Assembly (NCBI RefSeq): GCF_004346185.1
Contig: NZ_SMAI01000006.1
Location: 210,731 to 274,730, forward strand
Length of the DNA stretch: 64,000 bases
From: Aquabacter spiritensis
Lineage (GTDB): Bacteria; Pseudomonadota; Alphaproteobacteria; Rhizobiales; Xanthobacteraceae
Direction of reading: 5' to 3'
A model generated the notes under the pieces. The model worked only from the letters and a program-made list of their open reading frames with translations, searched no databases and was not told the DNA's origin. The number at the start of each line of letters is the position of its first letter. Positions within the stretch are counted from its first letter, which is position 1. The position numbers and the translations under genes are program-made. This document shows positions 18,056 through 26,492 of this stretch, piece by piece.

Positions 18056-18745
18056 TCAGGCGGGGGTTCCAGGAAGCGCCGCGCCGACCAGGCAGTCGCG
18101 CGAGATCAAGGCGGCAAGCTCCGCCTCTCCCAGCCCCTCAGTGCCCGGCGGCCGGAGCGGCATGATCATGTAGCGCAGGTCGGCATTGCTGTCGTGAACC
18201 CGCACCTCGACCGTCTCGGGGAAATCGAGCCCGAATTCGCGCAGGACCTTGCGCGGCTCGCGCACCGCGCGCGAGCGATACGCCTTGCTGACATACCAGG
18301 CCGGCGGCTCGCCGAGCAGCGAGCGCGGATAGCAGGAGCACAAGGTGCAGACGACGAGATTGTGGGTCTGCAGCGTGTTCTCGATCACCGTCAGTTTGGC
18401 TTCGGTGACGGCGATGTCGAGTTCGCGCGCGGCGGACTTCGGATCTTCCATCATGCGGGCCTTGAAATCGGGATCGACCCAGGCCCGTGCCACCATGCGG
18501 GCGCCCTGGTGGGGCGAGCCGCGATCATTGATCTCCAGCCGGCGCATGATTTCATCGCCGGTCAGCAGCCCGGCCTCGACCAGCATGCCCTTCAGCGCGA
18601 GAAACTTGGCCTCGCCGGGGGAGAGCGCGACATCGTCGTCCTCGCGCGTGGGATGCGGCGCATGGCCGTGATCATGCGCGTGGTCATGATCGTGATCGTG
18701 ATCGTGGTCGTGATCGTGGTCGTGGTCGTGATCGTGCGCGCTCAT
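18056..18745 (-). CDS. Nitrile hydratase alpha / thiocyanate hydrolase gamma-like metal subunit with His-Asp tail
   Basis: This 229-residue subunit carries the metal claw Cys133-Thr-Leu-Cys136-Ser-Cys138. Thr after the first Cys is the cobalt-type variant (iron enzymes usually have Ser). Downstream YPRSLLGEPPAWY and RAVREPRKVLREFG are standard. In this fold two cysteines are oxidised to sulfenic/sulfinic acid around non-corrin cobalt. The unusual feature is the N-terminus: nine consecutive His-Asp pairs followed by further His, 14 His within the first 32 residues. ATG 18745 has AGGAG at good spacing and overlaps the preceding stop as ATGA. The tail may bind cobalt or nickel; no separate activator gene is seen nearby. 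Confidence 0.88.
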   Translation of the reverse strand: MSAHDHDHDHDHDHDHDHDHDHAHDHGHAPHPTREDDDVALSPGEAKFLALKGMLVEAGLLTGDEIMRRLEINDRGSPHQGARMVARAWVDPDFKARMMEDPKSAARELDIAVTEAKLTVIENTLQTHNLVVCTLCSCYPRSLLGEPPAWYVSKAYRSRAVREPRKVLREFGLDFPETVEVRVHDSNADLRYMIMPLRPPGTEGLGEAELAALISRDCLVGAALPGTPA

Positions 18746-19056
18746 GGCACGTCTCCTGTCCCTGAAGCCGGCTGAAGCCAATGGCTGTAGATCTCGATGA
18801 CCAGGGTGTCCTGCGGCGGACCGGCATAATCCTCCCACAGATCGCGCTGCAGGAAGCGGACCCGGTAGAGCGGGATGCGCGCCCCGCCGACGCGGCCATA
18901 GGCGCGCTCTTCCGGATTCTCGAAATCCCCGCAGACCTGCTCGATCACGCCGGTCTTGTTGCGGACATAGAAGGGCGTGCGGACATGGCCGGGCTTATCC
19001 AGATCGCGGATGCGCACCGGGGCGCCGCAGGCGTAGCGGGCGGGCTCAGCCGACAT
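18742..19056 (-). CDS. Nitrile hydratase beta C-terminal-half / thiocyanate hydrolase alpha-like subunit
   Basis: This 104-residue protein matches the SH3-like C-terminal domain of nitrile hydratase beta: GAPVRIRDLDKPGHVRTPFYVRNKTGVIE-type strands, seen here as PVRIRDL, HVRTPFYVRNK and YRVRFLQRDLW. In ordinary nitrile hydratases this is fused to the N-terminal domain; in thiocyanate hydrolase it is a separate alpha subunit. Its start ATG 19056 overlaps the upstream gene by 11 bases and its stop overlaps the metal-subunit start by four. These overlaps argue for a true separate subunit, not a recent frameshift. ATG 19086 is an alternative start without support. Confidence 0.83.
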   Translation of the reverse strand: MSAEPARYACGAPVRIRDLDKPGHVRTPFYVRNKTGVIEQVCGDFENPEERAYGRVGGARIPLYRVRFLQRDLWEDYAGPPQDTLVIEIYSHWLQPASGTGDVP

Positions 19057-19366
19057 GGTCGCGCGTGCCCGCGGCCAGGATCGCATCGGTGCGGCGGGCG
19101 AGGACGTCCGCCGAGATCAGGCCCTTCTCGTCCAGTAGCCGCGCGATGCAGTCGAGGCGGCGATTGTAGAAGGAGGTCTTCCGATAGGTCTCGGGCGACA
19201 TTTCCTCGACCGCACGGCGGAATTCGTCGAGGGTGAGGAAGCCCTTGGCCACGAGCACGTTGAACATCGCGATCATGAGCTTTTCCCAATAGAGCTGGGG
19301 AACCTCCTCGCGGGGCACCTCGCCCGCCGGCAATCCGCCGACATCGGTGATCAGTCTATCCGCCAT
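19046..19366 (-). CDS. Nitrile hydratase beta N-terminal-half / thiocyanate hydrolase beta-like subunit
   Basis: This 106-residue helical protein matches the N-terminal domain of nitrile hydratase beta: a D-x-GG-L start (ITDVGGLPAGEV), a WEKL helix, a DEFRRAVEEMSPETY helix, and RLLDEKGLISADVLARR. It is the first of three overlapping genes in the order N-half, C-half, metal subunit, the order known for scnB-scnA-scnC. ATG 19366 has GGGAG about ten bases before it. The 136-base gap to the aminotransferase holds a strong hairpin, so the operon may be partly separated from the upstream pair. Confidence 0.8.
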   Translation of the reverse strand: MADRLITDVGGLPAGEVPREEVPQLYWEKLMIAMFNVLVAKGFLTLDEFRRAVEEMSPETYRKTSFYNRRLDCIARLLDEKGLISADVLARRTDAILAAGTRDHVG

Positions 19367-19469
19367 CGCAAGGGTCTCCCGGCCGCACCGCCCCACTTTG
19401 CCCGTTCCCGGTCGTATCGGCAAATGCCGAACGACGCCATGGGCTTGACGCCGCCTTGCGCGCGGTATC

Positions 19470-19493
19470 CGGCGCCGCTTGGGCGCGGCGCCG
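19470..19493 (-). terminator. GC-rich hairpin after the aminotransferase gene
   Basis: CGGCGCCGC-TTGGGC-GCGGCGCCG is a perfect 9-bp stem starting about ten bases beyond the aminotransferase stop on the minus strand. No T-run follows, so it may act as a partial terminator or mRNA-stabilising end between the amine-catabolism pair and the nitrile hydratase-like operon. Confidence 0.45.
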
Positions 19494-19502
19494 ACGCTGG
19501 AT

Positions 19503-20912
19503 TCAGGCCGCGACGAGCCAGCCGCGCGCCTGAAGCTCGGCATAGGTCCGGTCGAGGACCCGCACCGCGGTATCGGCGAGCAGGTCGGCTTCGGCGAAGG
19601 ACAAGGTGAAAGGCGGGGCGAGAATCATGCCGTCGCGCACCGCCCGCATCACCAGCCCTTCGCTGAAGGAAATGTCGCGGCACAACAGCCCGACCGTCCC
19701 CTCCTCCTGCGCGAATTTCGCCCGGCGGGCTTTGTCCGGGGTGAGTTCCAGCGCGCCGATCAGGCCCACCATCCGCGCCTCGCCGACGAGCGGATGCTCG
19801 GCGAGCTTCAGCCAGCGCGCCTGCAAATAGGGACCGATCTCGGACTTCACCCGCTCGACCAGTTTTTCCCCATGCAGAATGCGCAGATTGGCGAGGGCCG
19901 CCGCGCAGCCGCCGGGATGGCCGGAATAGGTGAAGCCGTGGTTGAACTCGCCGCCATGCTCGATGAAGCCCTCGGCCACCCGTGCGCCGACAATGACCCC
20001 GCCGAGCGGGAAATAACCCGAGGTCACCCCCTTGGCGAAGGTGATGAGGTCCGGCGCAACGCCCATATATTGGCAGCCGAACCATTCCCCGGTGCGCCCG
20101 AAGCCGCAGATCACCTCGTCGGAGACCAGCAGCACGTCCCGCTCGCGGCAGATTTTCTGCACTTCCGGCCAATAGGTGGCGGGCGGGATGACGACGCCGC
20201 CAGCGCCCTGGATCGGCTCGCCGATAAAGGCGGCGACATTCTCGGCGCCGGCTTCGTCGATCGCACGGGCAACCTCGCGGGCGGCATGGAGGCCGAACGC
20301 CTCGGGCGTCATGTCGCCGCCCTCGGCCCACCAATACGGCTGCTGCACATGGACGATGCCGGGGATCGGCAGGCCGCCTTGGGCGTGCATCGGCTTCATC
20401 CCGCCAAGGCTCGCGCCGCCCACGGTCGAGCCGTGATAGGCGTTGCGGCGGGCGATGAAGATGTGCTTTTCCGGCTTGCCCATCGCCGCCCAATAATGCC
20501 GCACCATGCGGATGACGGTGTCGACCGCCTCCGAGCCCCCCGAGGTGAAGAAGACGTGGCGCATGCCGGCCGGCGCCACCTCCGCAATCGCCGCGGCCAG
20601 CTCGGCGGCGGCGGGATGGGTGGTCTTGAAGAAGGTGTTGTAATAATCGAGCGTCTTCAATTGGTCGGAAATGGCATCGACGATGTCGTGACGCCCGTGC
20701 CCGACGCTCGAGCACCACAGGCCCGACATGCCGTCCAGGATCTTGTTGCCCTCGGAATCGAAGATATAGCTCCCGGCCGCGTGGGTGATGACCCGCACGC
20801 CCTCCGCGTTCAGCGACTTGGTGTTCGAGAACGGGTGGAGATGGTGCGCGGCGTCGAGATGACGCCAATGGGCGGTGGAGTTGGAAGCCGGGGCGGATGT
20901 CACGATAGGCAT
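19503..20912 (-). CDS. Class III omega-aminotransferase (putrescine/amine:pyruvate type)
   Basis: This 469-residue PLP aminotransferase shows the family marks DGMSGLWCSSVGHG, FFTSGGSEAVDT, NAYHGSTVGGASLGG, the cofactor Asp in LLVSDEVICGFGRTGEWFG and the Schiff-base Lys in ITFAKGVTSGYFPLGG. These are typical of SpuC-like enzymes that transfer an amine from putrescine, beta-alanine or another omega-amine to pyruvate. It sits 22 bases after an aldehyde dehydrogenase that would oxidise the product aldehyde. The AGGAG is only one base from ATG 20912, so GTG 20903 (ten bases from it) may be the real start. Confidence 0.88.
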   Translation of the reverse strand: MPIVTSAPASNSTAHWRHLDAAHHLHPFSNTKSLNAEGVRVITHAAGSYIFDSEGNKILDGMSGLWCSSVGHGRHDIVDAISDQLKTLDYYNTFFKTTHPAAAELAAAIAEVAPAGMRHVFFTSGGSEAVDTVIRMVRHYWAAMGKPEKHIFIARRNAYHGSTVGGASLGGMKPMHAQGGLPIPGIVHVQQPYWWAEGGDMTPEAFGLHAAREVARAIDEAGAENVAAFIGEPIQGAGGVVIPPATYWPEVQKICRERDVLLVSDEVICGFGRTGEWFGCQYMGVAPDLITFAKGVTSGYFPLGGVIVGARVAEGFIEHGGEFNHGFTYSGHPGGCAAALANLRILHGEKLVERVKSEIGPYLQARWLKLAEHPLVGEARMVGLIGALELTPDKARRAKFAQEEGTVGLLCRDISFSEGLVMRAVRDGMILAPPFTLSFAEADLLADTAVRVLDRTYAELQARGWLVAA

Positions 20913-20934
20913 GCTCCTGGGTTGGCGGCGCGCC

Positions 20935-22419
20935 TCACAGGCGCGTCCAGACGGTCTTGAGATCGGAATATTTTTCCAGCGCGTGCAGGGACTTGTCGCG
21001 GCCGAAGCCGGATTGCTTGACGCCGCCGAACGGCACCGTGATGTCGTCGGCGTCGAAGCAGTTGACGTAGACGACGCCCGCCTTGAAGCGCCGCGCAGCC
21101 TTGTGGGCGGCGGCGAGATCGCCGCTCCAGATCGCCGCGCCGAGGCCGTAGACCGTGCCGTTGGCGATCTCGACCGCCTGGTCGAGCCCATCGAAGCCGA
21201 TCACCGAGAGCACCGGGCCGAAGATTTCATGCTGCGCCAGCGATGAGCGGGGATCGACGTCGTCGAACACGGTCGGTGCGACGAAGGCGCCGCCGCTCTC
21301 CGCATGGACGGCGCCGCCGCCGGTGACCAGCCGGGCGCCCTCGGCCTGGCCGCGCGCGACCGCTTCCAGGATCCGCCCCTGATGCTCGCGGCTGACCACC
21401 GCGCCGGCGGGCGTTGCCGGGTCGAGCGGATCGCCCGGCATCCAACGGGCGGCGGCCGCGACGACGCGCGCCACCACCGCATCCTTGATCCTGTTGTCGA
21501 CCAGGAGCCGGGAGCCGGCGGTGCACATCTCGCCCTGATTGAAGAAGATGCCGGCGGCGGCCGCCTCGGCGACCGCGTCGAGGTCCGGCGCATCGGCCGC
21601 CACCACGAAGCCGGTCTTGCCGCCGAGTTCGAGCGACACGCGCTTCAGATTGGTGTCGGCCGAGTAGCGCATGAAATAGCGCCCGACCTCGGTGGAGCCG
21701 GTAAAGGCGATGGCGTCGACATCCATGTGCCGGCCGAGCGCGGCACCGGCCTCGGCGCCGAGGCCCGGAACCACGTTGAACACGCCGTCCGGGATCCCCG
21801 CCTCCTGCGCCAAAGCGGCGAGATGCAGCGCGGTGAGCGGAGATTCCTCGGCCGGCTTCAGCACCACGGAATTGCCCATGGCGAGCGCCGGGGCGAACTT
21901 CCAGGCGGCCATGATCATCGGGAAGTTCCAGGGCGTGACGCAGCCGACGACGCCGAGCGGCTCGCGCAGCACCAGGGCCAGCGTGTCGTCGCCGGTCGGC
22001 GCCACCTCGCCATAGACCTTGTCGGCCGCCTCGCCGTAATAGGCGATGCAATCGGCCGTGGCGCGCACGTCGATCGCCTTGGCGTCCGAGATCGGCTTGC
22101 CCATGTTCAGCGTCTCGGTGAGCGCCAGCGTGTCGCGGTGGGCGCGCACCAGATCGGCGAAGCGCACGAGGATCCGCTTGCGCTCGCTTGGCTTCAGGCC
22201 CGCCCAGCGGCGGTCGTCGAACGCGGCGCGCGCCGCCGCCACCGCACGGTCGATATCGGCCGCATCGCAGGCGGCGACCTCGGCGAGCGGGCGGCCGGTC
22301 GCAGGATTGACGGCGGTGAAGCGCCGTCCGCTCGCCGCGGCGACGAAGCGCCCGCCGATGAAGGCGTCGGTACGGAAATCCGGCAGCGTGGCCGGGGCCG
22401 CGGTCTCGAACTTGGACAT
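20935..22419 (-). CDS. Aldehyde dehydrogenase (PuuC / aminobutyraldehyde dehydrogenase-like)
   Basis: This 494-residue NAD(P)-dependent dehydrogenase has the complete active site: Asn in VTPWNFPM, general-base Glu in SLELGGK, and nucleophile Cys in NQGEMCTAGSRL. KPAEESPLTALHLA and the C-terminal FGGVKQSGFGRDKSLHALEKY resemble gamma-glutamyl-gamma-aminobutyraldehyde and related aminoaldehyde dehydrogenases. With the aminotransferase after it, it forms a likely amine-to-acid pathway. ATG 22419 is preceded by GGAG at six bases; a GTG at 22431 is in frame but poorly placed. Confidence 0.88.
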   Translation of the reverse strand: MSKFETAAPATLPDFRTDAFIGGRFVAAASGRRFTAVNPATGRPLAEVAACDAADIDRAVAAARAAFDDRRWAGLKPSERKRILVRFADLVRAHRDTLALTETLNMGKPISDAKAIDVRATADCIAYYGEAADKVYGEVAPTGDDTLALVLREPLGVVGCVTPWNFPMIMAAWKFAPALAMGNSVVLKPAEESPLTALHLAALAQEAGIPDGVFNVVPGLGAEAGAALGRHMDVDAIAFTGSTEVGRYFMRYSADTNLKRVSLELGGKTGFVVAADAPDLDAVAEAAAAGIFFNQGEMCTAGSRLLVDNRIKDAVVARVVAAAARWMPGDPLDPATPAGAVVSREHQGRILEAVARGQAEGARLVTGGGAVHAESGGAFVAPTVFDDVDPRSSLAQHEIFGPVLSVIGFDGLDQAVEIANGTVYGLGAAIWSGDLAAAHKAARRFKAGVVYVNCFDADDITVPFGGVKQSGFGRDKSLHALEKYSDLKTVWTRL

Positions 22420-22557
22420 GCGCGTCTCCACGCACCCCCGCCCGCGCGCGGCGGACAGAATTCGACGGCGTCACGGCGAAGGTTACGCCATCCATAGCGT
22501 GGCGCGGGGCGCCGCGACACCCCCCTCATCGAGGCGGGGCCGGGCCGGAAGCGGGTT

Positions 22558-22755
22558 TCAGCCCGGCGTCGGCTCGCTCGGCGGCTCGCCGTCCTCGTCC
22601 TCGTCCGCAACGACCGGAATGGCATAGGCCCCGGTCAGCCAGCGGTTGAGGTCGACATCGGCGCAGCGCTTGGAGCAGAAGGGACGGTATTTTTCGACCG
22701 GAGGCTTGCCGCAGATCGGGCAGCCGCGCGTGGTCTTCTTCGCCGGTGTCTTCAT
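22558..22755 (-). CDS. yacG: DNA gyrase inhibitor / zinc-binding protein YacG
   Basis: This 65-residue protein has the four-cysteine zinc ribbon C-x2-C (GCPICGK) and C-x3-C ([11 protein letters not shown]) followed by [11 protein letters not shown], which are diagnostic for YacG. In E. coli the family binds gyrase and reduces its activity. The start overlaps the maf stop by four bases (ATGA), so the two are translationally coupled. The C-terminus is an acidic, Pro-rich tail. Confidence 0.92.
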   Translation of the reverse strand: MKTPAKKTTRGCPICGKPPVEKYRPFCSKRCADVDLNRWLTGAYAIPVVADEDEDGEPPSEPTPG

Positions 22756-23372
22756 GCCGCCCGCCCGCTCCAGCCGGCCCGCACGGCATATCCCTCGCCG
22801 GCTAGCAGCGCGACGGTCTCGGCCAGAGGCAGGCCGACGACGCTGCTATAGGAGCCGATCAGCTTCACGACGAAACTGCCGGCCAAGCCCTGGATGGCGT
22901 AGCCCCCGGCCTTGCCGCGCCATTCTCCGGCCGCGAGATAAGCGGACAGGTCCTCGCCCGACAGCCGGCGGAAGCGCAGCCGCGTCTCGACCAGGCGGGT
23001 GCGCGCCCGGCCGCGCGGCGAGACCACGCACACCCCGGTGAACACACGGTGCGCGCGGCCCGACAAAAGCCGCAGGCAATGTTCGGCCTCGTCCTGGATC
23101 TCGGGCTTGGGCAGAACCCGCCGCCCCACCGCGACGACGGTGTCGGCAGCGAGCACGATCCCTTCGATCCCGGCCTCGCGGGCGCGCCGCGCCACCAATT
23201 CCCCCTTCTGGCGCGCGAGCCGCAGCGCAAGCTTGCGCGGCAGTTCGCCCCGCTCCGGGGTCTCGTCGATCTCCGCCGGCATCAGGAGGTCCGGCTCGAT
23301 GCCGGCCTGGTTGAGCAGCGCGAGACGGCGCGGCGATCCCGACGCCAATACGAGCTTCACCCGATCATCCAC
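22752..23372 (-). CDS. maf: Maf-like nucleotide pyrophosphatase
   Basis: This 206-residue protein has the Maf N-terminal signature [14 protein letters not shown], the central IVLAADTVV with its catalytic Asp, and [15 protein letters not shown] near the C-terminus. Maf proteins hydrolyse non-canonical or modified nucleoside triphosphates and can act in septum regulation. I take GTG 23372 as the start because GAGG lies six bases before it and the family signature starts directly after. The initiation-factor gene infA, often just upstream of maf in related genomes, is absent from the 231-base gap. Confidence 0.9.
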   Translation of the reverse strand: MDDRVKLVLASGSPRRLALLNQAGIEPDLLMPAEIDETPERGELPRKLALRLARQKGELVARRAREAGIEGIVLAADTVVAVGRRVLPKPEIQDEAEHCLRLLSGRAHRVFTGVCVVSPRGRARTRLVETRLRFRRLSGEDLSAYLAAGEWRGKAGGYAIQGLAGSFVVKLIGSYSSVVGLPLAETVALLAGEGYAVRAGWSGRAA

Positions 23373-23603
23373 GATACGCCTCGCTGCACCGCCGGCGCCG
23401 GACCCAGCCCGGTCGACCCGGCCGGCGGCCCCGCCGCGCTCCATTTCCGAAATCCCGCTTTCCCGCGCGGACGCGCCATCCCGCTTCGGGGCCGGCACGC
23501 TATCCCAAAAGCCCGCCTTTGCAAGCGCCGGCGGCGGGCCACCGATCAATGTGCGAGAGACGGCATCCCCGGCCGGGTCGTCTCGACCTGACCGGACCAA
23601 GCT

Positions 23604-24077
23604 CTAGCGTGCGGTCTTGAAGCGGGCGCGGATGCGCCGCTCCAGTTCGTCCCGCACCGTCCGATAGGCATCGAGGCGCTGCTCGCGATTGCCGGTTTCG
23701 AGCGTAGGATCGGCGGTCGGCCAATATTCCACATCGAGCGCATTGGTCCGGGTCAGCTCCAGCGCCTTGTGGTGCGCATCGGGGGAGAGCGAGATCGCGA
23801 GGTCGAAGCCGAGCCCCTCATATTCCTCAAGGTCCGCGACGCTGTGCGGGCGGTGCCGCTTCACGTCGAGGCCCAATTCCTCCATGACCGTGGCGACGAA
23901 CGGGTCCGGGTCGCCGGCGATGACGCCGGCCGACTGGACATAGACCGAGCGGCCGAACAGATGTTTGGCGATCGCCTCCGCCATGACCGAGCGGACCACG
24001 TTCTGCCCGCACATGAACAGCACCGCCTGCGGCCGAACGCTTCGCGCGGGCGCAGGCGCAGGCGGAGCCTCGCTCAC
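23604..24077 (-). CDS. Low-molecular-weight phosphatase family protein
   Basis: This 157-residue protein belongs to the low-molecular-weight tyrosine phosphatase / arsenate reductase fold. The phosphate loop reads MCGQNVVRS, keeping the nucleophile Cys and the Arg-Ser of C-x5-R-S but with Gln-Asn in place of the common Gly-Asn. The later acid is in WPTADPTL. It occupies the conserved slot between UPF0262 and maf found in many alphaproteobacteria. The GTG start at 24077 is one base after the UPF0262 stop, with GGAGGGG just upstream. Whether it dephosphorylates proteins or reduces arsenate is not known. Confidence 0.85.
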   Translation of the reverse strand: MSEAPPAPAPARSVRPQAVLFMCGQNVVRSVMAEAIAKHLFGRSVYVQSAGVIAGDPDPFVATVMEELGLDVKRHRPHSVADLEEYEGLGFDLAISLSPDAHHKALELTRTNALDVEYWPTADPTLETGNREQRLDAYRTVRDELERRIRARFKTAR

Positions 24078-24078
24078 C

Positions 24079-24576
24079 CTAGCCCCTCCAGTGGAGCGCG
24101 CAGATCAGCGTGAACAGGCGGCGGGCGGTGTCGAAATCCACCTCGATCTTGTCCTTCAGCCGCTCGCGAAGCAGATCGGATCCTTCGTTGTGGAGCCCGC
24201 GCCGCCCCATATCGATCGCCTCGATCTGGGTCGGCGAGGCCGTGCGGATCGCTTGGTAATAGCTCTCGCAGACCAGGAAATAATCTTTCACCACCTTGCG
24301 GAAGGGGGTCAGCGAAAGATGGTGCTGAACCACCGCGTCACCGGCTTCGCGGCGCACATCGAGCACCAGGCGGTTCTCGGCGAGCCCGATATGGAGGATG
24401 TAAGGCCCCTCCCCCGGATCGTTCACCGGTTCGAAGGCATTGTCTTCGAGGAGATCGTAGATGGCGGTCGCCCGCTCATGCTCGACATCCGCCCCGCCCC
24501 GCCCGATCGACGCCTCGTCGAGCGTCACGGCGGACAGACGGCATCCGGGCTTGGCGGTTTCGCGTGGCACGGTCAT
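24079..24576 (-). CDS. UPF0262 family protein
   Basis: This 165-residue conserved alphaproteobacterial protein of unknown function is recognised by [13 protein letters not shown], the central [34 protein letters not shown] pattern (seen as [12 protein letters not shown] and [10 protein letters not shown]) and the C-terminal [18 protein letters not shown]. It starts inside the last codons of hisD (ATGA overlap) and is co-transcribed with it. No signal or membrane segment is visible. Its constant neighbourhood suggests a housekeeping role. Confidence 0.9.
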   Translation of the reverse strand: MTVPRETAKPGCRLSAVTLDEASIGRGGADVEHERATAIYDLLEDNAFEPVNDPGEGPYILHIGLAENRLVLDVRREAGDAVVQHHLSLTPFRKVVKDYFLVCESYYQAIRTASPTQIEAIDMGRRGLHNEGSDLLRERLKDKIEVDFDTARRLFTLICALHWRG

Positions 24577-25880
24577 GCGACCCCCGATCCGGCATTGGAG
24601 CGCACCAGAATGGAGCGGCCATGAGCATCGAGCCGTTCGGCCGTGGCGAGCCGCACCGCCGCCGGCCCGAGGGCATGCAGCGCCTCAGGACTGCATTTGA
24701 GGATCGAGGTGCGCTTCATGAAGTCCAGCACCCCCAGCCCCGAGGAAAAACGGGCGGACCGGGCCGTCGGCAGGACATGGTTGCTGCCGCCGACATAATC
24801 CCCCACCGCCTCCGGCGTGTATGGGCCGATGAAGATCGCCCCGGCGTGGCGCACCCGCGCCGCCAGCGCCTCGGCGTCGGCGCAGTGGATTTCGAGATGT
24901 TCGGGGGCGATGCGGTTGGTCAGGTCGAGCGCCTCATCCCAGTCGGAGACCTGGATGATGGCGCCGTGGACGCGCCAGGATTCGGCGGCGATCGCAGCGC
25001 GCGGCAGCGTGGTGAGCATATCCGCCACCGCGCGCCCGACCCGCTCGGCGAGATCCGCGCTGTCGGTGATGAGGATCGATTGGGCCGCGGTGTCGTGCTC
25101 CGCCTGCGCCAGGAGGTCGGCGGCGATCCAATCGGCATTGGCCGCGCCGTCGGCGAGGATCAGCACCTCGGACGGGCCGGCCACCATGTCGATGCCGACT
25201 TTGCCGAACACCTGCCGCTTGGCGGCGGCGACATAGGCGTTGCCGGGACCGACGATCTTGTCGACCGGGGCGATGGTCTGCGTCCCATAGGCGAGCGCGG
25301 CCACCGCCTGTGCCCCGCCGACGCGGTAGATTTCATCCACGCCCGCAAGCTGCGCCGCGACCAGAACGAGGGGCGCGATCTCGCCGTCGGGGGCCGGCAC
25401 GACCATGACGATGCGCGGGACGCCCGCGACCGCCGCCGGGACGGCATTCATCAGCACCGAGGAGGGATAGGCCGCGGTGCCGCCCGGCACATAGAGGCCG
25501 ACCGCGTCCACCGGCGTCCAGCGATGGCCCAGTTCGACGCCGAGGGCGTCGGTATAGCGGTCGTCCTTCGGCTTCTGGCGGGCGTGATGCGATTCGATGC
25601 GGCGTTTGGCGAAGGCGAGCGCCTCCAGGGTTTGCGGCGCGACCGCGTCCTGCGCCGCCGCGATCTCGTCCGCGCTCACTCGTATGCCGCGCGCCGCGAG
25701 GTCGACCCGGTCGAAGGTTCGGGACAGGTCGATCAAGGCGGCATCGCCCTCCGCCCGGACCCGCGCGACGATCTCCGCCACCGCGGCGGCGACATCGGCC
25801 GCAGCCTCGCGCTTGCTGTCGAGGAAGGCGGCGAAGGCGGCCGGGAAATCGGCGGAGCGGGTGTCGAGACGGATCGGCAT
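24573..25880 (-). CDS. hisD: Histidinol dehydrogenase
   Basis: The 435-residue enzyme performs the last two oxidations of histidine synthesis, with NAD and zinc. Marks are [48 protein letters not shown], the zinc/catalytic region [12 protein letters not shown] and [11 protein letters not shown]. HisD stands alone here without other his genes, as is common in alphaproteobacteria. Confidence 0.96.
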   Translation of the reverse strand: MPIRLDTRSADFPAAFAAFLDSKREAAADVAAAVAEIVARVRAEGDAALIDLSRTFDRVDLAARGIRVSADEIAAAQDAVAPQTLEALAFAKRRIESHHARQKPKDDRYTDALGVELGHRWTPVDAVGLYVPGGTAAYPSSVLMNAVPAAVAGVPRIVMVVPAPDGEIAPLVLVAAQLAGVDEIYRVGGAQAVAALAYGTQTIAPVDKIVGPGNAYVAAAKRQVFGKVGIDMVAGPSEVLILADGAANADWIAADLLAQAEHDTAAQSILITDSADLAERVGRAVADMLTTLPRAAIAAESWRVHGAIIQVSDWDEALDLTNRIAPEHLEIHCADAEALAARVRHAGAIFIGPYTPEAVGDYVGGSNHVLPTARSARFSSGLGVLDFMKRTSILKCSPEALHALGPAAVRLATAERLDAHGRSILVRSNAGSGVA

Positions 25881-25966
25881 GCCGCTTCGATAGAACAGTT
25901 GCGGGCAAAGGGGAACGGGCTTTCACGCCCGGCACCGGCGGGCGTGACCCGCCCCGGCGGGGGCGC

Positions 25967-26428
25967 TCAGGCCGATCCGCTCGCTCCGGTGGCGGAGACG
26001 GCTTCGGGCGCATGTTCCGGCGCCCGCTTGCAGCCCCAGGAAGGGCCGAGATCGGACAGCCGGGCTTCGATGCATTCGACTTCGAAGCAGATGTCGGCGC
26101 CGCCGGAAAATGCCAGGGTCACCGTGCCCGAGGGCGCTTCGCCGGGGGCGAACGTCACGGCGAGGAGATTGAGGATCCCCTCGGCATCCTGCCGGTCGAA
26201 GCCGCGCGAGCGGACATTGCGCACCCGCTCGAAATGCAACCCGGCGCGGTGGCGCACATAGGTATCGGCACAGGCCTTGTCCCAGTCGAACCGATCCAGC
26301 ACCAAGACGAAGCGCTGGGTCTTCGGCAGAAAGCCGATATCGGCGACCTTGACCAAGGCATCCTGGAGATGCGCCGAGAGGATCGCCAGGTCTTCCTCGT
26401 CGAGGGCGAGAAGCTTCAGAGCGTCCAT
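25967..26428 (-). CDS. DUF2948 family protein
   Basis: This 153-residue soluble protein of unknown function is typical of alphaproteobacteria and lies between murA and hisD as in many relatives. Family-like segments are MDALKLLALDEEDLAILSAH at the start, DIGFLPKTQRFVLVLDRFDW, and FSGGADICFEVECIEARLSDLG-type text near the end. It lies 64 bases after murA and 86 bases before hisD on the same strand, so it may share their transcript. Confidence 0.85.
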   Translation of the reverse strand: MDALKLLALDEEDLAILSAHLQDALVKVADIGFLPKTQRFVLVLDRFDWDKACADTYVRHRAGLHFERVRNVRSRGFDRQDAEGILNLLAVTFAPGEAPSGTVTLAFSGGADICFEVECIEARLSDLGPSWGCKRAPEHAPEAVSATGASGSA

Positions 26429-26492
26429 CGGGATTGATCCTCGTTCTTGCTGGGCAGGACATGGCGACGCCGGCGGCCGCGATCAAGCCCCA

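Noticed and set aside
18660..18742. A tandem GTCGTG/ATCGTG tract that looks like a microsatellite or regulatory repeat.
   Set aside because: It encodes the His-Asp tail of the metal subunit in frame, with mixed synonymous codons and a good start codon and ribosome site.
18742..19366. Split nitrile hydratase beta subunit as a frameshifted pseudogene.
   Set aside because: Both halves have plausible starts, the overlaps are short and regular, and the gene order matches three-subunit relatives.
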